Origin: an uncultured Anderseniella sp.
GTDB taxonomy: Bacteria > Pseudomonadota > Alphaproteobacteria > Rhizobiales > Aestuariivirgaceae
Reading direction: 5' to 3'
DNA: 64,000 nucleotides
Assembly: GCA_947488295.1 (NCBI GenBank)
Contig: CANKYU010000002.1
Span: forward strand, 992,001 to 1,056,000
Part shown: in pieces, positions 53,307 to 62,748 of the stretch
Layout: each line of letters begins with the position of its first letter
Position numbering within the stretch: position 1 is the first letter of the stretch
Notes under the pieces: generated by a model
The model's database searches: none
Seen by the model: the letters and a program-made list of their open reading frames with translations, nothing else
What the model was told of the DNA's origin: nothing
Translations under genes and position numbers: made by a program

Positions 53307-53800
53307 GTCCGTTTGACGCCGACGGCCGTGATGCCGGCGATTACAGCGGAAATGACCATGTTCCAGCCGGCGAATGAAAGGCCGAGCATGCGCCATTGCA
53401 CCTCGGAACAGTTGATCACGGTCGCCTTGCTGAGATCCGGCAGGCCGCCGGACAGACCGGCCCCTGAGGAACAGGCGGCGGGTCCTTCGAACCAGCCCCA
53501 CTCGACCCCGGAATGATAAAACCCCATGCCGGCATTGATCGCCATGGCAATGGTAACGGCAATCATGCCCCAGCGCACCACGTCGATATCAGCCTTCCGG
53601 GTTGTCATGCGAAGCCAGATCAGGCCCAGGACAGGCAATGAAAAATAGTAGGCCCAGCGTTGCTGCACGCATAAGGCACACGGCTTGTAGCCACCGATGA
53701 TTTCGAATGACCAGGCTGCAGTGATGGTGGCCAGTGCGATCAGGAATGCATTGAGCGCGAGCTCCTGTACTGATTTTGTCTTGATCACTGGGGCCTCCAC
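53279..53800 (-). CDS. DsbB-family disulfide bond formation protein
   Basis: This inner-membrane quinone reductase re-oxidises DsbA. In 173 residues it has four predicted helices, the first cysteine pair CALC (Cys41, Cys44) followed by QQRWAYY, and a second periplasmic pair (Cys110 and Cys131), so all four redox cysteines are kept. The arginine of the quinone site follows CALCVQQR. Its 3' end overlaps the HNH gene by 28 bases. The YqaA gene lies seven bases upstream on the same strand. Confidence 0.9.
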   Translation of the reverse strand: MEAPVIKTKSVQELALNAFLIALATITAAWSFEIIGGYKPCALCVQQRWAYYFSLPVLGLIWLRMTTRKADIDVVRWGMIAVTIAMAINAGMGFYHSGVEWGWFEGPAACSSGAGLSGGLPDLSKATVINCSEVQWRMLGLSFAGWNMVISAVIAGITAVGVKRTYGSSSVSQ

Positions 53801-53807
53801 AATTGCT

Positions 53808-54389
53808 TCACAGCAGGAACTTGACGGCGACGAACCCGCCCACCAGGGCAGTACCTGCGGCCAGCGTCAGCCAGCCAAGGTATTTCTCGATAAACTCCCG
53901 CATCGGTTCACCGAGCCAATACAACAGGCCGCAAACCAGGTAGAAGCGCATGCCGCGCGATACCACGGACGCTGCGATGAATACCGGCAATGCCATTTCG
54001 GTGACGCCGCTCATCAGGGTTACGACCTTGTAGGGAAACGGCGTCAGGCCTGCGAAGAAAACGATCGGCAACCCCCACTCATTGAACTTCTGCTGGAAGT
54101 CGAAAAACTTGTCGTCGAGATTATAGGCGCTCAAGATCCATTGGCCGAGTGTGTCAAACAGCGCATAGCCGATATAATACCCGAGCAGGCCGCCGAGCAC
54201 CGAGGCGATGGTGCAGATGGTTGCATAGCGCCACGCATTTGCCGGCTTTGCCAGCGTCATCGGGATCAGCATGGCATCCGGCGGTATCGGGAAAACCGAG
54301 CTTTCGACGAAGGAAACCACCGACAGATACCATTGGGCATGGCGGTGGCCGGCAAGTCTCATCAACCAGTCGTAGAGTTGTCTTAGCAT
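53808..54389 (-). CDS. YqaA/DedA-type membrane protein
   Basis: This 193-residue inner-membrane protein is of the YqaA subgroup of the SNARE-associated (DedA/VTT) family. The signature is FVESSVFPIPPDAMLIPM in the first re-entrant segment and AGLTPFPYKVVTLMSG in the second, with the conserved prolines of lipid-scramblase-like VTT proteins. ATG 54389 fits family starts; GTG 54416 would add nine residues. DedA proteins recycle undecaprenyl phosphate or lipids in other bacteria, and the same is possible here. Confidence 0.87.
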   Translation of the reverse strand: MLRQLYDWLMRLAGHRHAQWYLSVVSFVESSVFPIPPDAMLIPMTLAKPANAWRYATICTIASVLGGLLGYYIGYALFDTLGQWILSAYNLDDKFFDFQQKFNEWGLPIVFFAGLTPFPYKVVTLMSGVTEMALPVFIAASVVSRGMRFYLVCGLLYWLGEPMREFIEKYLGWLTLAAGTALVGGFVAVKFLL

Positions 54390-54530
54390 GGGCGAAGGAA
54401 ATACGCGGGAAGCCACGATTTGTCCATCGAACTTGTGAATTGACTGCCGTCGATATGACGCATTTGAAATACAGGCGATGTTTGATGTTGACGGGTGAAC
54501 GCTGTTGCCTATTATCCGGCTCGATTTGAG

Positions 54531-54617
54531 GCCCCTGTGGCGGAACTGGTAGACGCGATAGACTCAAAATCTGTTGTCCGTGAGGGCGTGCCGGTTCGAG
54601 TCCGGCTGGGGGCACCA
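54531..54617 (+). tRNA. tRNA-Leu (anticodon CAA)
   Basis: This 87-nt tRNA has the long variable arm of class II tRNAs. The acceptor stem GCCCCTG pairs with the 3' TGGGGGC, the anticodon loop is CTCAAAA on an ATAGA/TCTGT stem, and the T-arm contains GGTTCGAGTCC. CCA is encoded (54615-54617). The anticodon CAA reads TTG leucine codons. A T-rich run follows directly and may act in termination. Confidence 0.96.
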
Positions 54618-54766
54618 ATTTTTCTGACCAGGTAGATGACTGTCGCGATTGTGTGCGGGTATTTTCCGCCGTTGCGTTCAGGACATGCGACAATTGCATG
54701 ACCGGTGAATTGCCCCATTGATCCGCCTGCCATCGAGGTGTTAGGCATAGTTAACCCGGGGGCGCG

Positions 54767-56050
54767 GTGAGTTTACAGGAACATGTTTTGGCAACTTCAA
54801 TCACGACCATGATCCGGGTTTTGCTGGCATCCGGATTGATCCTTCTGGCCAGCCTGACGGTGGCTAACGCAAATCCGGTTGTCGTCTATGACGGCAAGAC
54901 CGGCAAGGTCATGGTTGCCAAGGATGCCGGCAAGCCGTGGTTTCCGGCCTCCCTGACCAAGCTGATGACGGCCTATGTCGTGTTTCAGGCCATCGAGCAG
55001 GGCAAGATCACGCCCCAGACCATGGGCACCGTCACCAAGACGTCTTCTGCTCCGCCGCCAAGCAAGATCGGATTCAGGCCGGGCAAGAAAGTGTCGGTTG
55101 ACCTGGCCCTCAAGGCGCTGCTGATCTACTCGGCCAACGACATGGCCGCACTTCTGGCTGAAATCGTTTCCGGCACGCAGGCGGACTTTGCCCGGCTGAT
55201 GAACGCGACGGCCCGCGATCTCGGTATGACGGGATCGCACTTCGTCAACCCGCACGGCCTCTATGACAAGGGTCAGTACACCACCGCCCGGGACATGGCG
55301 ATCTTGTCGTACGCGCTTTTGAACAAGTATCCGCAGGCGCGCAAATACTATTCCGCACCGCATCTGAAGCTCGGCAAGAAACGGCTGCGCAACCGCAATT
55401 ACCTGCTGCGCATATGGGACAAGGCCGACGGCATGAAGACCGGCTTCATCTGCCCGTCCGGTTTCAATCTGGTGGCCACGGCCAAGGTAAACGGCCGGCT
55501 GGTCGTCGGCGTGGTGTTCGGCACCCGCAGCGGCCGGGCGCGGGCGCACAAGGCCAAGGTGGTCATGGAAACGGCGGCGGGTTATCCCGCGACAACTTCG
55601 ATAAAGGCATTGCAGAATGAGGGCGGTACGCCGCCGAACCTGCGCAAGAGGGTGTGCGGTGGCACCGGCCTGCGCATGGTGAGCGCCGACAAATTTTCCG
55701 GCTGGGGTGCGACATTCGGCAAGTTCAAGAGCGCGGCTGAGGCCGAAGCTGTGATAAACGGCATCCAGGCGGTCAAGGTAAACGCGTTCAGGAAAGCCGG
55801 AAGCGGCGTAGTGCGGATTCCGTTCACCAAGGATTTCGTGCCGGTGACCTATAATATTTCAAAGAGCACCAGCCAGTCACTGTGCAAGCAGGTACAGGGA
55901 GCCGGTGGCAAGTGTGAAGTGGTGACACCCTCGGTGTTTGCGTCGTTTGCCAGCCTGTCGGGCCGCGAAAAGGCCAAGGGCGGCAAGTCTTCAGGCAAGA
56001 CTGTGAAGAAGAAGCGCCGCAAGGCCCGCAAGCCGGCTGCCACCAAGTGA
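54767..56050 (+). CDS. D-alanyl-D-alanine carboxypeptidase (class A PBP5/6 type)
   Basis: This periplasmic enzyme trims peptidoglycan pentapeptides. Numbered from GTG 54767 (427 residues), a signal peptide runs to about residue 35, and the active-site motifs are complete: SLTK with Ser62 and Lys65, SAN at 122-124, and KTG at 224-226. The C-terminal half contains a region like a SPOR fold (about 310-395) and a Lys-rich tail. TTG 54788, which has AGGA upstream, or ATG 54809 are other possible starts; the signal peptide is kept in all. Confidence 0.92.
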   Translation: MSLQEHVLATSITTMIRVLLASGLILLASLTVANANPVVVYDGKTGKVMVAKDAGKPWFPASLTKLMTAYVVFQAIEQGKITPQTMGTVTKTSSAPPPSKIGFRPGKKVSVDLALKALLIYSANDMAALLAEIVSGTQADFARLMNATARDLGMTGSHFVNPHGLYDKGQYTTARDMAILSYALLNKYPQARKYYSAPHLKLGKKRLRNRNYLLRIWDKADGMKTGFICPSGFNLVATAKVNGRLVVGVVFGTRSGRARAHKAKVVMETAAGYPATTSIKALQNEGGTPPNLRKRVCGGTGLRMVSADKFSGWGATFGKFKSAAEAEAVINGIQAVKVNAFRKAGSGVVRIPFTKDFVPVTYNISKSTSQSLCKQVQGAGGKCEVVTPSVFASFASLSGREKAKGGKSSGKTVKKKRRKARKPAATK

Positions 56051-56160
56051 TCACAGCGTGACGTCAGTCGCCGGCAGCGTGTCGGCATTGCCACCGTCAA
56101 CCGGAAGGGGATAGGGTCGGCGATTACGATATCTGCGTCGGTTCAAGCGAGTTCACAGAA

Positions 56161-57339
56161 ATGACCACACTGCCACCCATTCCAGTTTCGGTTCTCACAG
56201 GTTTTCTGGGGGCCGGAAAGACCACCTTGCTGAACCGGTTGCTCAAGGACCCCGCTCTGTCGAATGCAGCCGTCATCATCAACGAGTTCGGCGAGATCGG
56301 ACTTGATCATCTGCTGGTGGAGACCGCGGACAGCAATGTGTTCGAGATGGCGTCGGGGTGTTTGTGCTGCACCATCCGCGGTGATCTTGTCGATACGATG
56401 GTTGACCTGATGGCGCGGCGTGATGCCGGCACCATCAAGGCGTTTGATCGGGTCATCATCGAGACCACCGGTCTTGCAGACCCGGCACCGGTTCTGCAAA
56501 CCCTGATGTCGCATCCAGAACTTCTGCAGCGCTACCGGCTGGAAGGGGTGGTGACCCTGGTCGACGCGGTGAACGGACCTTCGACACTTGACCAGCACGA
56601 CGAGGCGGTCAGGCAGGTCGCGGTGGCCGACAAGCTGGTATTGTCGAAGGCCGACCTGTTGTCGGGGGCAGACGGCGAAGACGCCCTGCACGAGATCATC
56701 GCGCGGCTGCGTAAACTGGCGCCGGCGGCCCGTATCCTGACGACACACAATGGCGAGGCAACCGCGCAGCGGCTTTTTGAGGCGTCAACGGCAAGTGGTG
56801 AGGCCAGGCCCGATCAGATACGGCGATGGCTGGGCGCCGAAGCATTCGAAGCGCCTGAGCGGGCAGGCCGGCGCCGGTCCCGGCGCGGCGCATCCGCAGC
56901 AGGCGATGACCATGCCCATGGCGGTGGTCACGATCATTCGCACGACCATGACCACTCACACGACGTGAACCGGCATGATGAACACATAAGCTCGTTTTCC
57001 ATCGCTACCGACAAGGCCATCGGGACGATGCAGTTCGAGCTGTTTATGGAGTTGCTGCAGAGCTATCACGGTCCCAACCTGTTGCGCATGAAGGGCATCG
57101 TCAAACTTGCGGACGATGAGGATCGTCCGGTGGTCGTGCACGGCGTGCAGCACGTCCTGCATCCGCCGGAACGGCTGGAACGATGGCCCGATGCGGATCA
57201 TCGCACCAGGCTGGTGTTCATCACCCGCGATATCCGCCGCGATGAACTGGACGGGCTTTTGAAGGCGTTCACAGATCCGATCACCGGCGGTGCGGAAGCA
57301 TTTTCCGATGATACATTGTCTTTGCGCAGAGGTGGCTGA
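56161..57339 (+). CDS. CobW/ZNG1-family GTPase metallochaperone
   Basis: This G3E-family GTPase has 392 residues. Walker A GFLGAGKTTLL starts near residue 14, the metal-binding CLCC is at residues 67-70, NEFGEIGLDH gives the switch region, and SKADLL the guanine-specificity motif. A central His-rich stretch (about 250-275, HGGGHDHSHDHDHSHD) and the C-terminal CobW domain suggest zinc handling, as in ZNG1/YeiR proteins. There are no cobalamin synthesis genes next to it. Its stop overlaps the start of the next gene by one base. Confidence 0.9.
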   Translation: MTTLPPIPVSVLTGFLGAGKTTLLNRLLKDPALSNAAVIINEFGEIGLDHLLVETADSNVFEMASGCLCCTIRGDLVDTMVDLMARRDAGTIKAFDRVIIETTGLADPAPVLQTLMSHPELLQRYRLEGVVTLVDAVNGPSTLDQHDEAVRQVAVADKLVLSKADLLSGADGEDALHEIIARLRKLAPAARILTTHNGEATAQRLFEASTASGEARPDQIRRWLGAEAFEAPERAGRRRSRRGASAAGDDHAHGGGHDHSHDHDHSHDVNRHDEHISSFSIATDKAIGTMQFELFMELLQSYHGPNLLRMKGIVKLADDEDRPVVVHGVQHVLHPPERLERWPDADHRTRLVFITRDIRRDELDGLLKAFTDPITGGAEAFSDDTLSLRRGG

Positions 57340-57683
57340 TGATTGAAGTATACGGGTTGAACAATTGCGACACCTGCCGCAAGGCCCGCAAGTGGCTGTC
57401 GGCCGAAGGGGTCGAGCACGAGTTTCATGATATTCGCAAGGCCAACCTTGATGACAAGGTTATTGCCAGCTGGGCCGGCAAGGCCGGCTGGGAAACACTG
57501 CTGAACCGGCGCGGTACGACATGGCGCGGATTGTCCGCACAGGACAAGGAAAGTATCGACGAGGCCAGCGCAGTAAAACTGATGACGGCGCATCCGGCCC
57601 TGATCAAGCGGCCGGTTTTCGTCACCGGCAGCAATGTCCTGGTCGGGTTTACCGCTGACGTGCAGGCGGCTCTGGCATCGTGA
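57339..57683 (+). CDS. ArsC/Spx-family protein (YffB-like)
   Basis: This 114-residue thioredoxin-like protein is of the YffB branch. The N-terminal GLNNCDTCRKARKWL carries Cys10 and Cys13, then FHDIRKANLD, and RPVFVTGSNVLVGF near the C-terminus, where arsenate reductases have a cis-proline. There are no ars genes nearby, so arsenate reduction is unlikely; YffB-like proteins may reduce glutathione adducts. It is translationally coupled to the CobW gene. Confidence 0.87.
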   Translation: MIEVYGLNNCDTCRKARKWLSAEGVEHEFHDIRKANLDDKVIASWAGKAGWETLLNRRGTTWRGLSAQDKESIDEASAVKLMTAHPALIKRPVFVTGSNVLVGFTADVQAALAS

Positions 57684-57733
57684 AAGGCAGCTGTTTCAGA
57701 CAGACCGTGTAACGCGTGAGTAATTCAGAAAGC

Positions 57734-57973
57734 TCACTTGGCATGAGTTTTCCTGATGATAAAAGTCAATATGCCGGCTTCTTCGTGCTGGCTGACCAGC
57801 TCGTTTCCACTCTCTGAGCAATAGTGCGGAAAGTCGATTGCCGCAGCCGGATCAGTTGCAAGAATTTTTAATGATTCTCCATAGTTAAGAGACATCATCC
57901 GCTTTCTTGCCTTCAATACCGGCAACGGGCACTGCAACCCCCTTACATCAATTTCATAATCGAAATCCTGCAT
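57734..57973 (-). CDS. TusA-family sulfurtransferase
   Basis: This small sulfur-carrier protein has 79 residues from ATG 57973, the usual TusA size; the frame stays open nine codons further. Cys15 lies in LQCPLPVLKARKRM, the CPxP motif that accepts persulfide sulfur, and the C-terminal half forms the expected second strand pair. It is the only minus-strand gene before the formate dehydrogenase operon. In E. coli TusA influences molybdenum-cofactor supply, so a link to FdhD is possible but inferred. By eye this segment is less GC-rich than its surroundings. Confidence 0.85.
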   Translation of the reverse strand: MQDFDYEIDVRGLQCPLPVLKARKRMMSLNYGESLKILATDPAAAIDFPHYCSESGNELVSQHEEAGILTFIIRKTHAK

Positions 57974-58159
57974 AAAACTGGACACCTTCAGGTATAACAT
58001 TTATTTCTGACTGGCAGATTTGACCAGTTCTGTTGCGCCCTGCGGTCACGACCATGGTTTGAAGTGACGGCAAATTCGGTATTCGAAACGGGCCTGATGG
58101 CGGTTTAGCGGGCAGCGGTGTACTGGTCCAGCAACAATTCGCAAAAGGTATGAGCGAAC

Positions 58160-59872
58160 ATGAACAAACATGCAGGCAGTGGCGATTTCAAGCCTATCCG
58201 ACCCGGGCGGGGCGGCAAGGGCAAGGGCAGGGCGTTTCCGAAAGGCCGTCAGCTTGATCCCATTGCCGATCAGGAGGTGACAGACCTGCTGGACGCGCAT
58301 CAGCCCCTGCAGCGTGACATGCTCATCGAGTACCTGCATCTGGTGCAGGACAAATGGGGACATCTGTCAGCCGGTCACCTGGCCGCACTGGCCAGTTCCA
58401 TGCGGCTGCCGATGGCGGAAGTCTATGAAGTGGCGACCTTCTATCATCACTTTGACATCGTAAAGGAAGGTGAAACTGCACCGGCAGAGATTACCATCCG
58501 GGTCTGTGACTCACTGTCATGCGAAATGGCCGGCGCCCAGGACATCATCCAGGCGCTGGGCGACAATGCGCCGGACAATGTGCGTGTTGTGCACGGACCA
58601 TGCATGGGCCTGTGCGATGTGGCCCCGGCGGCCGCCGTCGGCCACAATTATGTGGGCAATGTCAGTGTAGAGAAACTGACCGTCATGGCCAGGAACAAGG
58701 AAACCAGCCCGGAAATGCCTGCCTACCAGTCCCTCGAGGATTACAAGGCTGAAGGCGGCTACGCGCAGTTGACCGCGTTGCGCGGCGGATCGAAGACACC
58801 CGAGCAGGTCATCGACACCTTGCTTGAAGCCGGTCTCAAGGGGCTCGGGGGTGCAGGTTTCCCGTCCGGCCAGAAGTGGAAGTTCGTGCGTGCCGGTGAC
58901 GGCCCGCGTTATCTGTGCATCAATGGCGATGAAGGCGAACCGGGCACCTTCAAGGATCGTTATTACCTGCACACGCGTCCGCACCAGTTTCTCGAAGGCA
59001 TGCTGATCGCGGCCTGGGGCGTCGATGCCTCTGCCGCCTATATCTACATGCGCGACGAATACCCGGCGGTGGTGAAACTGCTGAAAGACGAGATCGGCAA
59101 GCTGGAGGCCGACGGTATCGTGCCGGAAGGCTATGTGCATGTGCGTCGTGGCGCGGGTGCCTATATCTGCGGTGAAGAAAGCGCCATGATCGAGTCCATC
59201 GAAGGCAAGCGCGGTCTGCCGCGGCACCGGCCGCCCTATGTGGCGCAGGTCGGCCTGTTCGGTGCACCCACCCTGGTGCACAATATCGAGACCGTCTACT
59301 GGATGCCGTCTATCCTGGAAAAGGGGCCGGACTGGTTCGCCTCGCAGGGCAAGGACGGTCACAAGGGACCGCGGTCGTACTCGGTGTCCGGGCGGCTGAA
59401 AAACCCCGGCGTGGTGCTGGCCCCGGCAGGCGCCACGGTCAACGAACTGATCGACATGTGCGGCGGCATGGCCGACGGCCACACGTTCAAGGGCTATCTC
59501 CCCGGTGGTGCATCCGGTGGAATATTGCCGGCATCGAAAGGCGATGTGCCGCTGGACTTCGGCGGTGAACTTGCCGAGCTTGGCTGTTTCGTGGGGTCGC
59601 ATGCAATCGTGGTGATGTCTGAAAAAGACTCCATGCGCGATGCCGCGGTCAACTTGTTGAAATTTTTCGAGGATGAATCCTGCGGCCAGTGCACGCCGTG
59701 CCGGGTCGGATGCGAAAAAGCCGTCAAGCTGATGGAAAAGGGTCCGTGGGATGAAGCCCTGCTGGGAGAACTGACAATCGCCATGGCCGATGCATCCATC
59801 TGCGGCCTGGGCCAGGCAGCACCAAACCCGATTCGAACTGTCATGACGCACTTCAAGGAGGACGTTTCCTGA
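58160..59872 (+). CDS. fdh1B: NAD-dependent formate dehydrogenase, beta subunit (NuoE/NuoF fusion)
   Basis: This diaphorase subunit of a soluble formate dehydrogenase passes electrons to NAD. It has 570 residues: an N-terminal NuoE-like thioredoxin domain (about 40-170) with all four 2Fe-2S cysteines (Cys116, Cys121, Cys148, Cys152), then a NuoF-like domain with GLGGAGFPSGQKW for FMN, YLCINGDEGEPGT for NADH, and CGQCTPCRVGC from Cys508 for the 4Fe-4S cluster. Separate gamma and beta subunits are found in Fds enzymes; the fused form is like Methylobacterium Fdh1B. It ends at the alpha-subunit start (TGATG overlap). Confidence 0.9.
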   Translation: MNKHAGSGDFKPIRPGRGGKGKGRAFPKGRQLDPIADQEVTDLLDAHQPLQRDMLIEYLHLVQDKWGHLSAGHLAALASSMRLPMAEVYEVATFYHHFDIVKEGETAPAEITIRVCDSLSCEMAGAQDIIQALGDNAPDNVRVVHGPCMGLCDVAPAAAVGHNYVGNVSVEKLTVMARNKETSPEMPAYQSLEDYKAEGGYAQLTALRGGSKTPEQVIDTLLEAGLKGLGGAGFPSGQKWKFVRAGDGPRYLCINGDEGEPGTFKDRYYLHTRPHQFLEGMLIAAWGVDASAAYIYMRDEYPAVVKLLKDEIGKLEADGIVPEGYVHVRRGAGAYICGEESAMIESIEGKRGLPRHRPPYVAQVGLFGAPTLVHNIETVYWMPSILEKGPDWFASQGKDGHKGPRSYSVSGRLKNPGVVLAPAGATVNELIDMCGGMADGHTFKGYLPGGASGGILPASKGDVPLDFGGELAELGCFVGSHAIVVMSEKDSMRDAAVNLLKFFEDESCGQCTPCRVGCEKAVKLMEKGPWDEALLGELTIAMADASICGLGQAAPNPIRTVMTHFKEDVS

Positions 59873-62661
59873 TGTCCGGTAGCACAATCAAGTTCACCCT
59901 CGACGGACGCGAAGTCGAGGCCCAAGACGGCGAAACCATCTGGCAGGTCGCCAACCGTGAAGGCACCACCATTCCGCACCTGTGCTGGAAGGACGCGCCG
60001 GGCTATCGCGCGGACGGCAATTGCCGCGCCTGCATGGTCGAGATCGAAGGCGAGCGGGTGCTGGCGGCGTCGTGTGTGCGTGCCCCGTCCGAAGGCATGG
60101 TTGTGAACTCGCAGAACGAGCGCTCATCCAACGCCCGTAAAATGGTCATCGAGCTGCTGATGGCGGATCAGCCTGAGCGTGAAGATGCCCATGATGACCA
60201 GTCGTCTTTCCTGAAATGGGCAGATGCGATGGAAGTGGATGTATCGCGGTTTCCGCGGGATACGTCGCCGGCACCGGATGTGTCGCACCCGGCCATGGCG
60301 GTTAACCTGGATGCCTGCATTCACTGTAACCTGTGTGTTCGCGCCTGCCGCGAGGTACAGGTCAATGATGTGATCGGCATGGCGTTCCGGGGCCCGCATG
60401 AAAAAGTGGTTTTCGATTTTGATGACCCCATGGGCGCATCGACCTGTGTGGCGTGCGGTGAGTGTGTTCAGGCGTGCCCGACCGGCGCGCTGATGCCATC
60501 CACCATCATTGATGAAAAGGGCCGCGGCAGCCGCAAGGCCGATCGCCAGGTCGACAGCATCTGCCCGTATTGCGGTGTCGGCTGCCAGATCACCTACAAT
60601 ATTCGTAAAGACGAAGACACCGGTCAGGACCACATTGCTTTTGTCGAGGGCAAGGGCGGACCTGCAAACGAAAACCGCCTGTGCGTGAAGGGCCGCTTCG
60701 GCTTCGACTACATCACCTCGCCTGAACGGCTGACCAAGCCGCTTATCCGCAAGCCGGGCCTGCCCAAGGGCCTGAACATGGACCCGGCAGATCCCATGAC
60801 GCATTTCCGTGAAGCGACATGGGAAGAAGCGCTTGATGTGGCCGCCAACGGCCTCAAGACCATTCGCGATAGCAACGGTCCAAAGGCGCTGGCAGGTTTC
60901 GGGTCAGCAAAATGTTCCAACGAGGAAGCCTATCTGTTCCAGAAGCTGGTGCGGGTCGGTTTCGGATCCAACAATGTCGATCACTGCACCAGGCTTTGCC
61001 ATGCATCGTCGGTGGCAGCGCTCATGGAAACAATCGGTTCCGGTGCGGTAACCGCGCCGTTCACAGCGGTGCGTGACTCCGACGTCATCGTCGTCATCGG
61101 CGCCAACCCGACCGAGAACCACCCGGTTGCGGCGACGTTTTTCAAGCAGGCCGCACAGCGCGGCGCCGAGCTGATTATCCTGGATCCGCGCGGTACGGCC
61201 ATGAAGCGCTATGCCAGCCACATGCTGCAGTTCAAGAACGGTGCCGACGTGTCATTGCTTAACGCCATGATGAACGTGATTGTGGAAGAGGGCCTGTATG
61301 ACGAGCAGTATATCCAGGCGCACGCCGAAGGCTTCGACAAGCTGAAAGACCATCTGGCTGACTACAGGCCGGAAGATATGGAAGCCATCTGCGGCATCGC
61401 TGCAGATGAAATCCGCACGGTGGCGCGCAAATACGCCAAAGCCAGTGCGGCGATCATCTTCTGGGGCATGGGCGTGTCGCAGCACACCCACGGCACCGAC
61501 AATGCCCGTTGCCTGATTTCACTGGCCCTGATGTGTGGCCAGACCGGGCGTGCCGGCACCGGCCTGCATCCCTTACGCGGCCAGAACAATGTGCAGGGCG
61601 CATCCGATGCGGGCCTGATCCCGATGGTGTTCCCGGATTACACTTCGGTGGCCGTGGAGAAGAACCTCACCAAGTTTGAAAAGCTGTGGGATGCAAAACT
61701 GGACCCCGAACCCGGCCTGACCGTGGTGGAAATCGTGCACGCCATCCATGATGGCGCGATCAACGGCATGTATATTCTGGGCGAGAACCCGGCCATGTCC
61801 GATCCGGACGTGAACCATGCCCGTGCAGCACTTGCCAAGCTCGATCACCTGGTGGTGCAGGATATCTTCCTGACCGAAACTGCGATGTTTGCCGATGTGA
61901 TCCTGCCGGCATCCGCGTGGCCGGAAAAGAACGGCACGGTGTCGAACACCAACCGCCAGGTGCAGATGGGCCGCAAGGCGCTTGAAGCGCCGGGCGAGGC
62001 GCGCGAGGACTGGGCCATTACCTGCGATCTCGCCAACCGGCTTGGGCTGGACTGGAACTATGACAGCCCGGCCGATGTGTTTGCCGAGATGAAGCTGGCC
62101 ATGCCGTCGCTGGACAACATCACCTGGGACAGGCTGATCACCGAAGACGTTGTGGCTTATCCATGTCCCGCGCCGGATCATCCCGGCGAGGATATCGTGT
62201 TTTCCGACCGGTTCCCGACGGCCACCGGTCTCGGCAAGATGGTGCCGGCCAAAGTGGTGCCGCCGGATGAAACGCCGGATGCCGATTATCCCTACATCCT
62301 GTCAACCGGCCGCCAGCTTGAACACTGGCACACCGGCGCCATGACACGACGGTCGTTCGTGCTTGACGCAGTGAACCCTGAGCCGGTGGTTCAGATGAAT
62401 GCGGCGGACATAGCAAAGCTCGGCATCGAGGCGGGTGACAAGGTGCGCGTCACAACGCGCCGCGGCGAAGTGGAGATCATGGTGCGGCAGGACGATCAGG
62501 TGCCGGTTGGCGCTATCTTCATTCCGTTCGCCTTTGTTGAAGCGGCCGCAAACCTGTTGACCAATGCGGCGCTTGATCCATACGGGAAAATCCCGGAGTT
62601 CAAGTTCTGCGCCGCCAGGGTTGAACCTGCCGATGGTGCACACAAGGTGGCAGCCGAGTAA
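59872..62661 (+). CDS. fdh1A: Formate dehydrogenase, catalytic alpha subunit (Mo/W)
   Basis: This is the bis-MGD catalytic subunit (929 residues) that oxidises formate to CO2. Order of parts: 2Fe-2S ferredoxin domain with CWKD and CRAC cysteines (about 1-80), a NuoG-type segment, two 4Fe-4S sites in CIHCNLCVRAC and CVACGECVQAC, a proximal cluster in CPYCGVGC, then the molybdopterin domains. The metal ligand is Cys376 next to His377 in CTRLCH, so it is a cysteine, not selenocysteine, form. The length and the fused beta subunit resemble Methylobacterium Fdh1, which uses tungsten; metal choice here is unknown. Confidence 0.92.
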   Translation: MSGSTIKFTLDGREVEAQDGETIWQVANREGTTIPHLCWKDAPGYRADGNCRACMVEIEGERVLAASCVRAPSEGMVVNSQNERSSNARKMVIELLMADQPEREDAHDDQSSFLKWADAMEVDVSRFPRDTSPAPDVSHPAMAVNLDACIHCNLCVRACREVQVNDVIGMAFRGPHEKVVFDFDDPMGASTCVACGECVQACPTGALMPSTIIDEKGRGSRKADRQVDSICPYCGVGCQITYNIRKDEDTGQDHIAFVEGKGGPANENRLCVKGRFGFDYITSPERLTKPLIRKPGLPKGLNMDPADPMTHFREATWEEALDVAANGLKTIRDSNGPKALAGFGSAKCSNEEAYLFQKLVRVGFGSNNVDHCTRLCHASSVAALMETIGSGAVTAPFTAVRDSDVIVVIGANPTENHPVAATFFKQAAQRGAELIILDPRGTAMKRYASHMLQFKNGADVSLLNAMMNVIVEEGLYDEQYIQAHAEGFDKLKDHLADYRPEDMEAICGIAADEIRTVARKYAKASAAIIFWGMGVSQHTHGTDNARCLISLALMCGQTGRAGTGLHPLRGQNNVQGASDAGLIPMVFPDYTSVAVEKNLTKFEKLWDAKLDPEPGLTVVEIVHAIHDGAINGMYILGENPAMSDPDVNHARAALAKLDHLVVQDIFLTETAMFADVILPASAWPEKNGTVSNTNRQVQMGRKALEAPGEAREDWAITCDLANRLGLDWNYDSPADVFAEMKLAMPSLDNITWDRLITEDVVAYPCPAPDHPGEDIVFSDRFPTATGLGKMVPAKVVPPDETPDADYPYILSTGRQLEHWHTGAMTRRSFVLDAVNPEPVVQMNAADIAKLGIEAGDKVRVTTRRGEVEIMVRQDDQVPVGAIFIPFAFVEAAANLLTNAALDPYGKIPEFKFCAARVEPADGAHKVAAE

Positions 62662-62748
62662 AAGCAGCGGAGCTGGCATGTTGTGCATGACGGTTCCGTT
62701 GACGCTCTAAGATGCTATACACAGGCCCGGATTTGAAAAGGGCACACC

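Noticed and set aside
58517..59887. A 456-codon open frame on the minus strand
   Set aside because: It is antisense to the clear NuoE/NuoF fusion gene, has His/Arg/Gly-rich composition without any domain, and reflects the GC-rich codon pattern of the real gene.
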